From an uncultured Sneathia sp. (lineage in GTDB: Bacteria > Fusobacteriota > Fusobacteriia > Fusobacteriales > Leptotrichiaceae): 14,812 nucleotides of DNA. Positions 1-8,085 of the stretch are shown here, in pieces. Under the pieces are notes generated by a model that saw nothing but the letters and a program-made list of their open reading frames with translations, did no database searches and had not been told where the DNA came from. The DNA is taken from NCBI GenBank assembly GCA_902494065.1, contig CABURZ010000027.1, positions 1 through 14,812 on the forward strand, read 5' to 3'. The first letter of the stretch is position 1. Each line of letters begins with the position of its first letter. The translations under genes and the position numbers were made by a program.

Positions 1-224
1 AAACTTTCATCCATAGTTTTACCCATTTGACCACCTAGAGCATCTAATTCTCGTACAAGATGGCTTTTAGCAGGGCCTCCTATTGATGGATTACAAGACA
101 TTTCTCCTATATTATCTAGTCTAATTGTAAAAACTGCTGTTTTATGTTTTAGTCTTGCACAGGCAAGGCTTGCTTCAATTCCAGCATGACCTGCTCCAAC
201 TACAATTACATCATATTCTTTCAT
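1..224 (-). CDS. mnmG: MnmG (GidA), tRNA uridine-34 carboxymethylaminomethyl synthesis subunit, N-terminal part
   Basis: Only the first 74 codons are inside the window; the gene runs off the left edge. MnmG is the FAD-dependent partner of the GTPase MnmE, and the complex installs the cmnm5 group on U34 of certain tRNAs. Seen directly: an N-terminal dinucleotide-binding motif VVGAGHAG (residues 8-15) and the family signature CNPSIGGPAKSHLVREL (about residues 44-60) followed by DALGG. The start is the ATG at 224-222. A GGAG sits nine bases upstream, inside the end of ktrA, and the two genes overlap by 14 bases in different frames, so translation is probably coupled. It is the last visible gene of the minus-strand ktrB-ktrA run. 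Identification is very secure; the rest of the protein cannot be judged. Confidence 0.96.
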   Translation of the reverse strand, partial: MKEYDVIVVGAGHAGIEASLACARLKHKTAVFTIRLDNIGEMSCNPSIGGPAKSHLVRELDALGGQMGKTMDES

Positions 225-870
225 CTATTAACGCTCCAATACTTTCTGTTTTTCCCATTATTACAATGGTATCTGACTGTTTAAATTTATATGTAGGTGA
301 TGGAGTCATATCAAATGTTCCATCGCTTTTAATAGCTATTATATTTATTTTATATTTATGTCTTAAATTTAATTCAATTAAAGATTTATCTACAAAAAAT
401 TTAGGTAATTTAATTTCTACTATAGAATATTCATCAGAAAACTTAAAGTGTTCTATCACTGTTGGTCTCATAATTGAATATGCTATTTTTTCACCCATCA
501 ACTCTTCGGGGTATACAATTTGTGTTGCTCCTACTTTAGATAAGACTTTACCTTGAACTTTAGTTTCAGCTTTGCATATTATGTTTTTTATATTCATTTC
601 TTTTAACATTAAAGTTACTAAAATACTATCTTGTATGTTAGTACCTATGCAAACAAAAGCAGCATCAAAGCTATCTTTCACTATATTTTGTAAACCATTC
701 TCATCGGTTGCGTCTAAAGTTATAGCATCTTCTACTATACCATCATCTAATGCTTTTTGCACTGATTCATAATCTGTATCTATACCTAGCACTATATTTC
801 CATTATTATATAACGTCTTAGCTATAGATTTTCCAAATTTTCCAAGTCCTATTACTAAATAATTTTTCAT
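211..870 (-). CDS. ktrA: KtrA/TrkA-type cytoplasmic regulatory subunit of a K+ uptake channel (RCK domain)
   Basis: A 219-residue peripheral membrane protein that gates the KtrB channel by binding nucleotide. The N-terminal RCK Rossmann fold is visible as VIGLGKFG (GxGxxG at residues 8-13), with the acidic residue ending beta-2 in GIDTD (Asp31). A TrkA-C-like regulatory domain occupies about residues 130-219. Length matches KtrA-type proteins (about 220), not the double-length enterobacterial TrkA. The start ATG shares its A with the TAA of the upstream broken nuclease gene, and the AAAGGA ahead of it lies inside that gene's last codons. Its partner ktrB lies upstream on the same strand, separated by the nuclease pseudogene. 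The stop TGA overlaps mnmG. Ion choice (K+ rather than Na+/K+) is inferred from family. Confidence 0.93.
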   Translation of the reverse strand: MKNYLVIGLGKFGKSIAKTLYNNGNIVLGIDTDYESVQKALDDGIVEDAITLDATDENGLQNIVKDSFDAAFVCIGTNIQDSILVTLMLKEMNIKNIICKAETKVQGKVLSKVGATQIVYPEELMGEKIAYSIMRPTVIEHFKFSDEYSIVEIKLPKFFVDKSLIELNLRHKYKINIIAIKSDGTFDMTPSPTYKFKQSDTIVIMGKTESIGALIDERI

Positions 871-1848
871 TACATTCCTTTCAAATCTTTAATTTTGTTT
901 ATTTCATCTAATAATTCTTTTTCACTAGGTAAATACAGCTTATACTTAGAAGCAAATATATTATTGTTGTTTTCTGGTAATGTGTATTTAACAATAGCAT
1001 CACTTTTATCTGCACAAAGTATGATGCCTATCGTAGGGTTATCTCCCTCATTTTTTAATTCTCTTTGGTAATAATTAACATACATTTGCATTTGTCCTAA
1101 ATCTTGATGAGTTAAATCTCCTATTTTTGATAAAGCATTTTAGAATGTAGTTATAGAAAACAAGGTCTATATAAAAATGCCTACCATCAAATGAAATTCT
1201 TTTTTGTCTTGCAACAAAAGAAAATCCTTTTCCTAATTCTAATAAAAATTGTTCTAAATGAGATAATAGTGCATTTTCTAAATCACTTTCATAAAAATCA
1301 GAATTAGCTTTTAATCCCAAAAATTCTAAAATATATGTTTTTTTTATTATATCTTCTGGACTAATATCTTTTTCTAGTGTATGTATTTCATCAGAAACTT
1401 CTTTTTTATGTTTACTTGATAAAAGTCTTTCATAAAAAAAGCTATTTATCTGTCTATCTAATTGCCTTGTACTCCAGTTTGATTTTATACATTCTTCTAT
1501 GTAAAATTGTCTAGTACTTTCATTTTCAACTTTCATTATACTTCTGTAATGTGTCCAACTTAATTGGTCACGCAGTGCGTGGCTATTTGGAAACAACAAG
1601 TAAAATTGTCGCATATACTTTAAATTAGTAACTGTAAAACCTTTACCAAAATCTTTAGTCATATGTGTTGATAGTTCTTTTAATAAACCACTACCATATT
1701 GCGATGTTTTGTTACCATTTTGTTCTTTTACTATTTTTTTACCTATATTCCAGTATGCTTCAACCATTGCAAAATTAGTTGCTCTATATACCTTGTTTCT
1801 AGCATTTATTAATATATTTTTAATTTCGTTATAAAATATATTTTCCAT
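870..1848 (-). pseudogene. Broken DUF1016/YhcG-type PDDEXK nuclease gene
   Basis: Two out-of-frame pieces together make one DUF1016 protein. The first (1848 down to about 1130) has the YhcG N-terminal domain, with AYWNIGKKIV near residue 31 and YMRQFY near residue 78, and reaches the nuclease core at GRHFYIDLVFYN. The second (about 1130 down to 870) resumes with KIGDLTHQDLGQMQMYVNYY and then NPTIGIILCADKSDAIVKY and IFASKY. From memory the family reads roughly KCF-VLIDL-KIG at the join. Here only four bases (ATCA) stand where about fifteen are expected, a net loss near 11 bases that removes the presumed catalytic acidic residue of D/E-x-K and shifts the frame; the first frame then ends at 1075. 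The start ATG has AGGAGA upstream. The gene lies 24 bp after ktrB and touches ktrA, so it looks like an insertion into ktrBA. DUF1016 proteins are often found with mobile or restriction loci; their role is poorly defined. A sequencing error is the alternative. Confidence 0.87.
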
Positions 1849-1872
1849 AATTATCTCCTAAAATTTTAAAGT

Positions 1873-3207
1873 TTAACCTATTAAAACTGTTTCTTCAGGA
1901 TATTTGTACTTTCCTTCTTTTCTTCTTTTTCTTGATATTGCATATATTATTGTAAGAGGTCCAACTCTTCCTATATACATTGTAATAATTAGAATTAATT
2001 TAGTAGGTACAGATAGACTTGCAGTTAGTCCCATAGAAAGTCCTACAGTACCAAAAGCTGAAATTAATTCAAATAATAGTGGTAGAAATCCTTTTTCTGT
2101 ATCAAAAATGCTCATTAGAAAAAGCATAACACTTACGTATAGAAGTGAAATAACTAAAATAGCACAAGCTTTATTAAAAATTGACCAAGAAATTTTTCTC
2201 TTTCTATACTCTATATCTTCTCTACCAGTTACAGCATTTATTACACCTAAAATTAATACGCCTACTGTAGTTGTTTTTATTCCACCACCAGTAGATCCAG
2301 GACTTGCACCTACAAACATTAATGCTATGTATAATAGGATAGTTGGCATAGTTATGTATGAAAGATTTATCGTTTGAAAGCCAGCTGTTCGTAGGGTTAC
2401 ACTTTGAAAGTATGATGCAAGTATTTTTTTGTATAAAGGTAAATTAGCTAGGGTGTTTTCGTTATTAAATTCTAATAAAAAAGTAAATATTGCACCTATT
2501 ATAACTAAAAATATTGTCATATATATTGCTATATGTGTACTTGCAGAAACTTTTCTTCTTTTTTTTAAAATAACGTTATATATATCTATAATGCTTGCAA
2601 ATCCTATACCACCTAATATTATTAAAGAAGTAATTACAAAGTTTATTAAAAAGTTTCCTGTAAAGTCTTCTAAATTATTAGCAAAAAGTGCAAATCCTGC
2701 ATTGCAAAATGCAGATATTGCGTGAAATATTGAATAACCTAAAGCATTTAAAAAGGGCATTTTAGTTATAAAGGTAAAAAATAGAAATGAAGCTCCTATT
2801 AATTCTATTAAAAATACGACTAAAAATACTTGTTTTAAAAATGTAGGTATTTCAGTCAATATATTGTAGTTTATATCTTCACTAACTATTTTTTTGGTAT
2901 AGTATCCCATTTTACTAGATATAGTTAGAAGAACCATAGATGAAAATGTTAATACTCCAAGACCACCTAACTGGATTAAAATAAGGATAACTATTTTACC
3001 AAAAATAGTATATGTAGTATTTACATCATTTACAACTAATCCTGTAACACAAAGTGCTGATGTTGCTGTAAATAAACTATCTAAAAAATTTCCAAACTGT
3101 CCATTTTGTAGAGATATAGGTAACATCAGAAGAATAGCTCCTATTAAAAGAAGTATTACAAATGATAGTAATATCAATACATAAGGACTTAATTTTATTC
3201 TTTTCAT
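1873..3207 (-). CDS. ktrB: KtrB/TrkH-type K+ channel subunit
   Basis: An integral membrane protein of the SKT superfamily that conducts K+ inward with KtrA. All four pore-loop filters are visible, counted from the start chosen here: ALCVTGL near residue 55, FCNAGF near 170, LRTAGF near 275 and FGTVGL near 388, each with the filter glycine. The loop GASPGSTGGGIKTTT and the C-terminal YPEETVLIG are typical of the family. Start choice: an ATG at 3222-3220 would give five extra residues, but the ATG at 3207-3205 has TTTGGAGAT at ideal spacing and leaves a normal leader after the predicted promoter, so 444 residues is preferred. The gene is first in the run and its partner ktrA follows after the pseudogene. 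Confidence 0.94.
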   Translation of the reverse strand: MKRIKLSPYVLILLSFVILLLIGAILLMLPISLQNGQFGNFLDSLFTATSALCVTGLVVNDVNTTYTIFGKIVILILIQLGGLGVLTFSSMVLLTISSKMGYYTKKIVSEDINYNILTEIPTFLKQVFLVVFLIELIGASFLFFTFITKMPFLNALGYSIFHAISAFCNAGFALFANNLEDFTGNFLINFVITSLIILGGIGFASIIDIYNVILKKRRKVSASTHIAIYMTIFLVIIGAIFTFLLEFNNENTLANLPLYKKILASYFQSVTLRTAGFQTINLSYITMPTILLYIALMFVGASPGSTGGGIKTTTVGVLILGVINAVTGREDIEYRKRKISWSIFNKACAILVISLLYVSVMLFLMSIFDTEKGFLPLLFELISAFGTVGLSMGLTASLSVPTKLILIITMYIGRVGPLTIIYAISRKRRKEGKYKYPEETVLIG

Positions 3208-3237
3208 TTTATCTCCAAACATATTTATTACTTCTTT

Positions 3238-3266
3238 ATTATCTCATATATTTATAATATATTCAA
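3238..3266 (-). promoter_or_regulatory. Candidate sigma-70-type promoter for the ktrB-ktrA-mnmG operon
   Basis: On the minus strand TTGAAT (3266-3261) and GATAAT (3243-3238) are separated by 17 bases. Transcription would start near 3231, about 24 bases before the preferred ktrB start and too close to the alternative ATG at 3222. The region is so AT-rich that a second -10-like TATAAA nearby is also possible. Confidence 0.5.
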
Positions 3267-3298
3267 TTGTTTTTATTTAATAAACCCATAAATAACGT

Positions 3299-3326
3299 TT
3301 GATATTTTTGGGAATAAAGGTATAAT
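3299..3326 (+). promoter_or_regulatory. Promoter for the MFS transporter gene
   Basis: TTGATA at 3299-3304 and a perfect TATAAT at 3321-3326 with a 16-base spacer. AGGAG at 3334-3338 serves the ATG at 3350. It is back to back with the ktrB promoter, so the 140-bp region is divergent. Confidence 0.7.
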
Positions 3327-3349
3327 TCTAAAAAGGAGAATAGAAACAA

Positions 3350-4474
3350 ATGAAAAACAAAAACTTATTTTACTATATTTTTGGTCAAAGTTTATCAAGA
3401 ATATCAAGTTATATACTAGATTTTTATATCGTATGGAGTTTGGTTATAAAGTACAATAACTCATTGCCGTTTATAATATCACTTTTAATAACATATATAC
3501 CTAAAGTTATTGCTAGCTATATTTTATCTAATTTAAAAATATATAATAAACATAAATTTTTTATTATACTAGGCGATACCATAACTGCTATATTTAGTCT
3601 GTTTTTGATTTTTGTTCCTTTTTCTAATTTAAAACTAGTATATATAATACTATTTTTAAGAACCATAGGTAATGGAATATTAGAGCCATATACAAATTCA
3701 ATAATTCCTAATATATTTAGTGAAAAAGATTTTAAAAAAGTTAATTCTATAAATTCAGTAATAAATTCATCTATAAGCTTAATTTTACCATCAGTAACAG
3801 CAGTAGCTTTGGTATATATTCCAATATATTATATAGCTATATTAGATGTTGTAATGGCAATAATTAATATAACGTGTGTTAGTCAAATAAAGGTCATAAA
3901 TATTGAAAAAAATGAAGATGAAACTGAGAACAAAAAAATTAAACTATCTAGATTAGGATTAAAATTATTAGTTATAAATTCTATATTTTTCTTTTTGTTA
4001 TCAGTTCCAGGATATATGACAGCACTACTTGTAAAATATGTTTTTGGAAACCATGTAAAATTTCTTACATACAATGAAACTTTTTGGTGTTTAGGTATGC
4101 TAATAGGTGGAATTTTAGTTTTAAAAATAAAGAAGATAAAAATGGAACACTTCAAAAAAGGGATAATATTTTTTGGAATAAGTATATTCTTGTTAGGATT
4201 TAGCAAAAATATTGTACTTTATGGCCTTATAATTCTAATATCAGGGATAACTTACCCATTTTATCAAGTAACTAGTAACTATATTGTAAATAGTTTGCTT
4301 AGTAAAAAAGAAAATGATACATATTTTTTATGGCAAAATACACTTATGAATGTATTAACTCCTTTAAGTATTTTAGTATTTGGATTTATTTTAAATTATA
4401 TACATATAGATAATACCTTTATTTTATCTGGAAGTTTAATAACTTTATTAGGAATATTTACTAAAGTAGTTTAG
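3350..4474 (+). CDS. Major facilitator superfamily transporter, MefA-like efflux type
   Basis: A 374-residue, strongly hydrophobic protein with about 11-12 membrane segments and a lysine-rich central loop (about residues 184-200, EKNEDETENKK) dividing two halves, the normal MFS layout. The stretch FLRTIGNGILEPYTNSIIP (about residues 102-120) followed by FSEKDFKKVNSI resembles the motif after TM4 of MefA/macrolide-efflux-type carriers, which usually have a basic residue, a glycine and then a proline-bearing segment there. It is somewhat short for the family (about 400), ending right after the last membrane segment. It has its own promoter and terminator and is a single-gene unit. Substrate cannot be told from sequence; drug or metabolite export is a family-level inference. 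Confidence 0.82.
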   Translation: MKNKNLFYYIFGQSLSRISSYILDFYIVWSLVIKYNNSLPFIISLLITYIPKVIASYILSNLKIYNKHKFFIILGDTITAIFSLFLIFVPFSNLKLVYIILFLRTIGNGILEPYTNSIIPNIFSEKDFKKVNSINSVINSSISLILPSVTAVALVYIPIYYIAILDVVMAIINITCVSQIKVINIEKNEDETENKKIKLSRLGLKLLVINSIFFFLLSVPGYMTALLVKYVFGNHVKFLTYNETFWCLGMLIGGILVLKIKKIKMEHFKKGIIFFGISIFLLGFSKNIVLYGLIILISGITYPFYQVTSNYIVNSLLSKKENDTYFLWQNTLMNVLTPLSILVFGFILNYIHIDNTFILSGSLITLLGIFTKVV

Positions 4475-4477
4475 GTT

Positions 4478-4514
4478 AAAGTCTTTTAATCAGAAATGGT
4501 TAAAAGATTTTTTT
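4478..4514 (+). terminator. Rho-independent terminator after the MFS gene
   Basis: A stem of TCTTTTAA (4482-4489) with TTAAAAGA (4500-4507) around a 10-base loop, extended outward by further A-U and one G-U pair, runs into seven T residues (4508-4514). It begins four bases after the stop codon. The stem is AT-rich, as expected for this genome. Confidence 0.8.
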
Positions 4515-4529
4515 GTGATATATAATTTC

Positions 4530-4559
4530 TTGCTAAAATTCTTTAAAATGTAGTATAAT
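4530..4559 (+). promoter_or_regulatory. Promoter for the hydrolase-nadK-recN-xer gene run
   Basis: TTGCTA at 4530-4535 and TATAAT at 4554-4559, spacer 18. It lies between the MFS terminator and the GTG start at 4583 and is the only convincing promoter seen before seven tightly packed genes. Confidence 0.65.
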
Positions 4560-4582
4560 TTGTGTAATAAGTAGGTGAAAAA

Positions 4583-5491
4583 GTGGATATAAAAAAAGAA
4601 ATGATAGATGCTATGAAAGCAAGAAAAAAAGATGAATTTAATCTTTGGCAAGACTATAAATATAATGGATTAGATATAGGACGCATACGTTCTATGATAG
4701 GTTATAGGGGATTAGATTTAGTAGAAGGTGTGAGTGAAGAAAAGTTAAATATTTTGGGAGTAAATGCATATAAGTATTTTGTAAATGAAACCTCTCGTTA
4801 TGTTGTATTTAACATACATGGTGGTGGATTTTATGGAGGATCGGTAGAAGTTATGCAGTATTGCAATAGATATTTAGCTAAAAAAGGTGATTTTCATGTA
4901 TATGCTATAGATTACACCTTAGCACCAAAATCAAAATTTCCAGACACTATGTTTGAGATTTATAGGGTAATACAAGAAATATCTAAAATGTATCCTAATA
5001 GCAAATTTATTCTAACTGGAGATAGTGCAGGGGCTCATCTTGCAATGAATGTAGCATTATTAGATAATTCAATGTTTTCATATATCTTTTTATACTATCC
5101 AGTAATATCACTTTTGCCACAAAAAAACTTTAAAATAGATGAACTTAATTTAGATGAAGATGCTATGTATGCAAAAGCACATATACAAATGCTTTATCAA
5201 TCAACAAAACTTATGCAAAAGTTGTATTTAAAAGAAGATTATGATATTAATTCAAAATTTTTTAATCTATTAAATATACCTTTTTATGAATTTGAAAAAT
5301 TACCTAAAATATTTATTGCAAAAGCACAGTTTGATTATTTTAATTTAGATATAGATGAATTTAGCAAAAAATTTAAAGTTGAAGTTATAGAATATAGCGG
5401 AGTTTCTCATGGATTTTTAGAATTTTTAGGTTATGTAGAAGAAGCCAAAAACTTGTTATATTTAACTATAGAAAAAATAAAAGGTGTGTAG
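4583..5491 (+). CDS. Alpha/beta hydrolase, HSL/Aes-like esterase family, cytoplasmic
   Basis: A 302-residue serine hydrolase of the alpha/beta hydrolase-3 type. The oxyanion-hole motif HGGG is at residues 79-82, the nucleophile elbow GDSAG at 146-150 (Ser148), a candidate acid Asp251 in AKAQFDYF, and the catalytic His276 in VSHGF. The AIDYTLAPKSKFP segment after HGGG is typical of this family (DYRLAPE-like). No signal peptide is seen, so it should be cytoplasmic. The start is GTG at 4583 with AGGTG five bases upstream. It is first in the gene run, with nadK one base after its stop. It is more distant from the two lipoprotein hydrolases downstream than they are from each other. Likely acts on short-chain esters or amides; the substrate is unknown. 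Confidence 0.88.
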   Translation: MDIKKEMIDAMKARKKDEFNLWQDYKYNGLDIGRIRSMIGYRGLDLVEGVSEEKLNILGVNAYKYFVNETSRYVVFNIHGGGFYGGSVEVMQYCNRYLAKKGDFHVYAIDYTLAPKSKFPDTMFEIYRVIQEISKMYPNSKFILTGDSAGAHLAMNVALLDNSMFSYIFLYYPVISLLPQKNFKIDELNLDEDAMYAKAHIQMLYQSTKLMQKLYLKEDYDINSKFFNLLNIPFYEFEKLPKIFIAKAQFDYFNLDIDEFSKKFKVEVIEYSGVSHGFLEFLGYVEEAKNLLYLTIEKIKGV

Positions 5492-5492
5492 T

Positions 5493-6239
5493 ATGAAAGT
5501 TATGATAATAAAAAAAGAAAATATTGATATTAGTCTAGAACTTAATATTTTAAAAAAGGAAAATATAGAGATTGTAGAGTCCAATCCAGATTATATTCTA
5601 ACTTTTGGAGGAGACGGGACTACTTTAAAATCACTAGATTATGCAATAAAATATAGTTGTCCTATAATGGCAATAAATTATGGAAGAATAGGATATATGG
5701 CAGATATAGAGGCAAAGGATTTTTTATCTATAGTAAAAGAATTAAAAACAAAAAATTTTAATTTAAGTAGAAGATATCTTTTAGAGTGTGTGGTGGATAA
5801 TAAAAAATATTATGCATTAAATGAAATAGCCTTTAAGTTCGATATAATAGGTGAATTGATTTTGTATGATGAAAATGTTGAAATTACAGGATTTAGAGGC
5901 GATGGTTTAATAATTTCAACACCTACGGGGTCTACAGCATATGCTATGAGTGCAGGAGGTAGTATAATACATCCATCTCTAAAAGTTCTAAATATTGTAG
6001 CAATTTCTCCTCAATATTTAGGAACAAGACCTTTAATTTTACCTAGTAAAAAATTAAAAGTAAAATCAAAAGCTAAAATATATATAGATGGTAAAATAAA
6101 GGAAAATACTAATGATGTAGTATATGTAAGTTATTCTGATAAATATATAGAACTTATAGAACCAAAGAATAAAAACTATTACTATATTTTGAAAAAAAAG
6201 CTAGACTGGAGAGGTTCGAATGAGAAAGATAATATATAG
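5493..6239 (+). CDS. nadK: NAD kinase
   Basis: Phosphorylates NAD+ at the 2'-OH of the adenosine ribose, the sole route to NADP+. Visible motifs, counted from the start chosen here: GGDGT at residues 39-43, YGRIGYMAD at 63-71, the LNE triplet at 109-111, GDG at 136-138, TPTGSTAY at 143-150 with AGGSIIHP after it, and IDG near 198-200. Length is 248, at the short end of the family. An in-frame GTG at 5484 would add three residues, but the ATG at 5493 has AAAGGTG at correct spacing and starts one base after the upstream stop, so it is preferred. The 3' end overlaps the next gene by 20 bases. In many bacteria nadK is linked to recN; here two esterase genes lie between them. Confidence 0.96.
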   Translation: MKVMIIKKENIDISLELNILKKENIEIVESNPDYILTFGGDGTTLKSLDYAIKYSCPIMAINYGRIGYMADIEAKDFLSIVKELKTKNFNLSRRYLLECVVDNKKYYALNEIAFKFDIIGELILYDENVEITGFRGDGLIISTPTGSTAYAMSAGGSIIHPSLKVLNIVAISPQYLGTRPLILPSKKLKVKSKAKIYIDGKIKENTNDVVYVSYSDKYIELIEPKNKNYYYILKKKLDWRGSNEKDNI

Positions 6240-7137
6240 TATGCTTTTATTATCACTTTTATCGTGTACAAGTTTAACTTTAAATACTCTTGATGTATTA
6301 AGTAATGATATCATTTTAGATAAAGATAGATTTTTAAGGAATATAACAAAGGCATATGAGCTTATAGACACAGTAGATGCAAGTTATGGTTATACATTAC
6401 AACCATATAAATATAAAAATGTTGTTTTCTATAATTACAAAAAAAATAATTCAAAAAACGCACTTATAATGTTTCATGGAGGAGCTTTTGTTATACATAA
6501 TGTACAAAGCATATATTATTCTATGCATGAAGATATTCTAGAAAACACTAAAAAGGATTATGAAATACTTTTAGTAGATTTAAAAGGAGAAAAATATCCA
6601 AGTCAATCTGTAGAATTAGAAACTGTACTACAATATGCATTAAATAAATATGAAAAAGTTGTAGTTATGGGTGATAGTTCAGGGGGAAATGTTGTATTGT
6701 CCACTCTTTTAAAAAGAAGAGATGAAGGTAAAAAGTTACCTGATGCAGTAGTATTAATATCACCATGGACAGATTTAACAAATAAAGTAGCAAGTAGAAA
6801 AACTAAATTTTATTCAGATGTTATATTTGGGGAAAAATATCCTAAATTAATGTTGGATAATCCGTATATAAAGGAAGTAGATAATAAATATCATCCATAT
6901 GTATCTCCTATATATGGAGATTATAAAAATTTTCCTAAAACACTTATACAATGTGGAGGAAGAGAATTACTTTTAGATGATTCAGTAGTAGTGTATAATA
7001 AAATGAAAAAAGCTGGTGTAGATGCAAAGCTAGAAATATACGAAGAAATGATACATGATTTTCAATTGTTTACAGTATTTGATGAAGCCTTTACAGCAAG
7101 AAAAAACATATCAAAATTTTTAGAAGGGATATATTAG
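6220..7137 (+). CDS. Lipoprotein alpha/beta hydrolase, first of a tandem pair
   Basis: A 305-residue secreted lipid-anchored esterase-like protein. A short N-terminal hydrophobic segment ends in a lipobox LLSC with Cys16. The oxyanion motif is HGGA (residues 86-89), the nucleophile elbow GDSSGG (151-156, Ser153), the acid lies in RELLLDD (Glu249 or Asp253) and the base is His279 in MIHDF. The start ATG has GGAGAGG at 6208-6214 and lies inside the 3' end of nadK (20-base overlap). The next gene is a clear paralogue, similar along its whole length with about half the residues identical by eye, beginning immediately after this stop; the last codons here (FLEGIY) also contain the AAGGG serving that start. 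Family membership is secure; the substrate and whether it faces the periplasm or the surface are not known. Confidence 0.88.
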   Translation: MRKIIYSMLLLSLLSCTSLTLNTLDVLSNDIILDKDRFLRNITKAYELIDTVDASYGYTLQPYKYKNVVFYNYKKNNSKNALIMFHGGAFVIHNVQSIYYSMHEDILENTKKDYEILLVDLKGEKYPSQSVELETVLQYALNKYEKVVVMGDSSGGNVVLSTLLKRRDEGKKLPDAVVLISPWTDLTNKVASRKTKFYSDVIFGEKYPKLMLDNPYIKEVDNKYHPYVSPIYGDYKNFPKTLIQCGGRELLLDDSVVVYNKMKKAGVDAKLEIYEEMIHDFQLFTVFDEAFTARKNISKFLEGIY

Positions 7138-8085
7138 ATGAAAAAAAGAATAATAGCAATTTTAATACTGGCAAATTTTTTTATTTCTTGTACAACCATA
7201 ACAAATAAAGTGTTAGATGTATTTTTAAATAACACAAATTTACCTAAAGATAGTACTTTTACTTTTATACAATGGTTGCAAAAAATGACGGATACATATG
7301 ATGCAAAAAAAGGATATGATTTGAAAAAATACTCATATAAAGGAGTACTTTTCTATAATTTAAAAAAATCTGATAGCAAAAATGCTGTTGTATATGTACA
7401 TGGTGGTGGATTTTTAGTTAATTATGTAAACAGTACAAGATTCTATTTTGTAGAAGATTTAATGGAAAAAAGTAAGATAAATTTTGAAACTATATTAGTA
7501 GATATGAAGGGTTTACAATATCCTATACAAAATATGGAAACTGAGATAGTGCTAAAATATATTATGAAAAAATACGATAATGTAGTTGTGGTTGCGGATA
7601 GTGCTGGAGGGAATATTGCGTTATCTACACTATTAAAAATGCGTGATGAAGGGCATAAAATGCCAGATGGATTAGTTCTTTTATCTCCATTTACAGACTT
7701 TAGTAATACTGTTGAAAGTAGAAAAAGTAACTTTAGTGAGGATCTTTTATTTGGTAAAAAAGATGTAGATTTATTATATAACAATCCATATATTAAAAAT
7801 GTAAAAGATGTAAGAAATCCTTATATATCACCGGTATATGGAACATATGAAGATTTTCCTAAAACATTAATTCAATGCAGTGAAGAAGAAGTGCTAAGAG
7901 ATGATTCAGTAGTAGTGTATAATAAAATGAGAAAACATGGTATAGATGCAAAATTAGAAATTTATAAAGGCGTTGTACATGCTTTTCAATTAGAGAGTAT
8001 ATTTAATGAAACAAATGGGGCTAGAAAGAATATAGTGAAGTTTTTGGAGGGGATTTATCGTGATAAGGGAGTTAAAGATAAATAA
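7138..8085 (+). CDS. Lipoprotein alpha/beta hydrolase, second of a tandem pair, altered nucleophile elbow
   Basis: A 315-residue paralogue of the preceding gene. The signal segment ends in lipobox FISC (Cys18). HGGG is at residues 88-91 and the His is 281 in VHAF; the acid lies in EEVLRDD (Glu251 or Asp255). The nucleophile elbow reads ADSAGG, so Ser155 is kept but the first glycine of GxSxG is alanine. Ala at this place is tolerated in some lipases, so activity is possible. Conserved blocks shared with the first copy include NPYIK, FPKTLIQC, DDSVVVYNKM and KFLEGIY. The C-terminus has ten extra residues (RDKGVKDK and neighbours) that run 26 bases into recN. Its RBS lies within the last codons of the first copy. 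Product of tandem duplication followed by divergence. Confidence 0.87.
   Translation: MKKRIIAILILANFFISCTTITNKVLDVFLNNTNLPKDSTFTFIQWLQKMTDTYDAKKGYDLKKYSYKGVLFYNLKKSDSKNAVVYVHGGGFLVNYVNSTRFYFVEDLMEKSKINFETILVDMKGLQYPIQNMETEIVLKYIMKKYDNVVVVADSAGGNIALSTLLKMRDEGHKMPDGLVLLSPFTDFSNTVESRKSNFSEDLLFGKKDVDLLYNNPYIKNVKDVRNPYISPVYGTYEDFPKTLIQCSEEEVLRDDSVVVYNKMRKHGIDAKLEIYKGVVHAFQLESIFNETNGARKNIVKFLEGIYRDKGVKDK

Noticed and set aside
155..556. A 133-codon plus-strand open frame opposite mnmG/ktrA
   Set aside because: It is antisense to two clearly identified genes, has no SD and its protein shows no recognisable motif.
870..1091. A separate 73-residue gene starting at ATG 1091 on the minus strand
   Set aside because: Its sequence is the continuation of the DUF1016 nuclease core in another frame, so it is treated as the 3' part of the pseudogene rather than an independent gene.
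1904..2725. Two plus-strand open frames inside the ktrB region
   Set aside because: They mirror the membrane segments of ktrB in antisense; no SD or family match.
3883..4206. A minus-strand open frame of 107 codons inside the MFS gene
   Set aside because: Antisense shadow of a well-supported coding gene.
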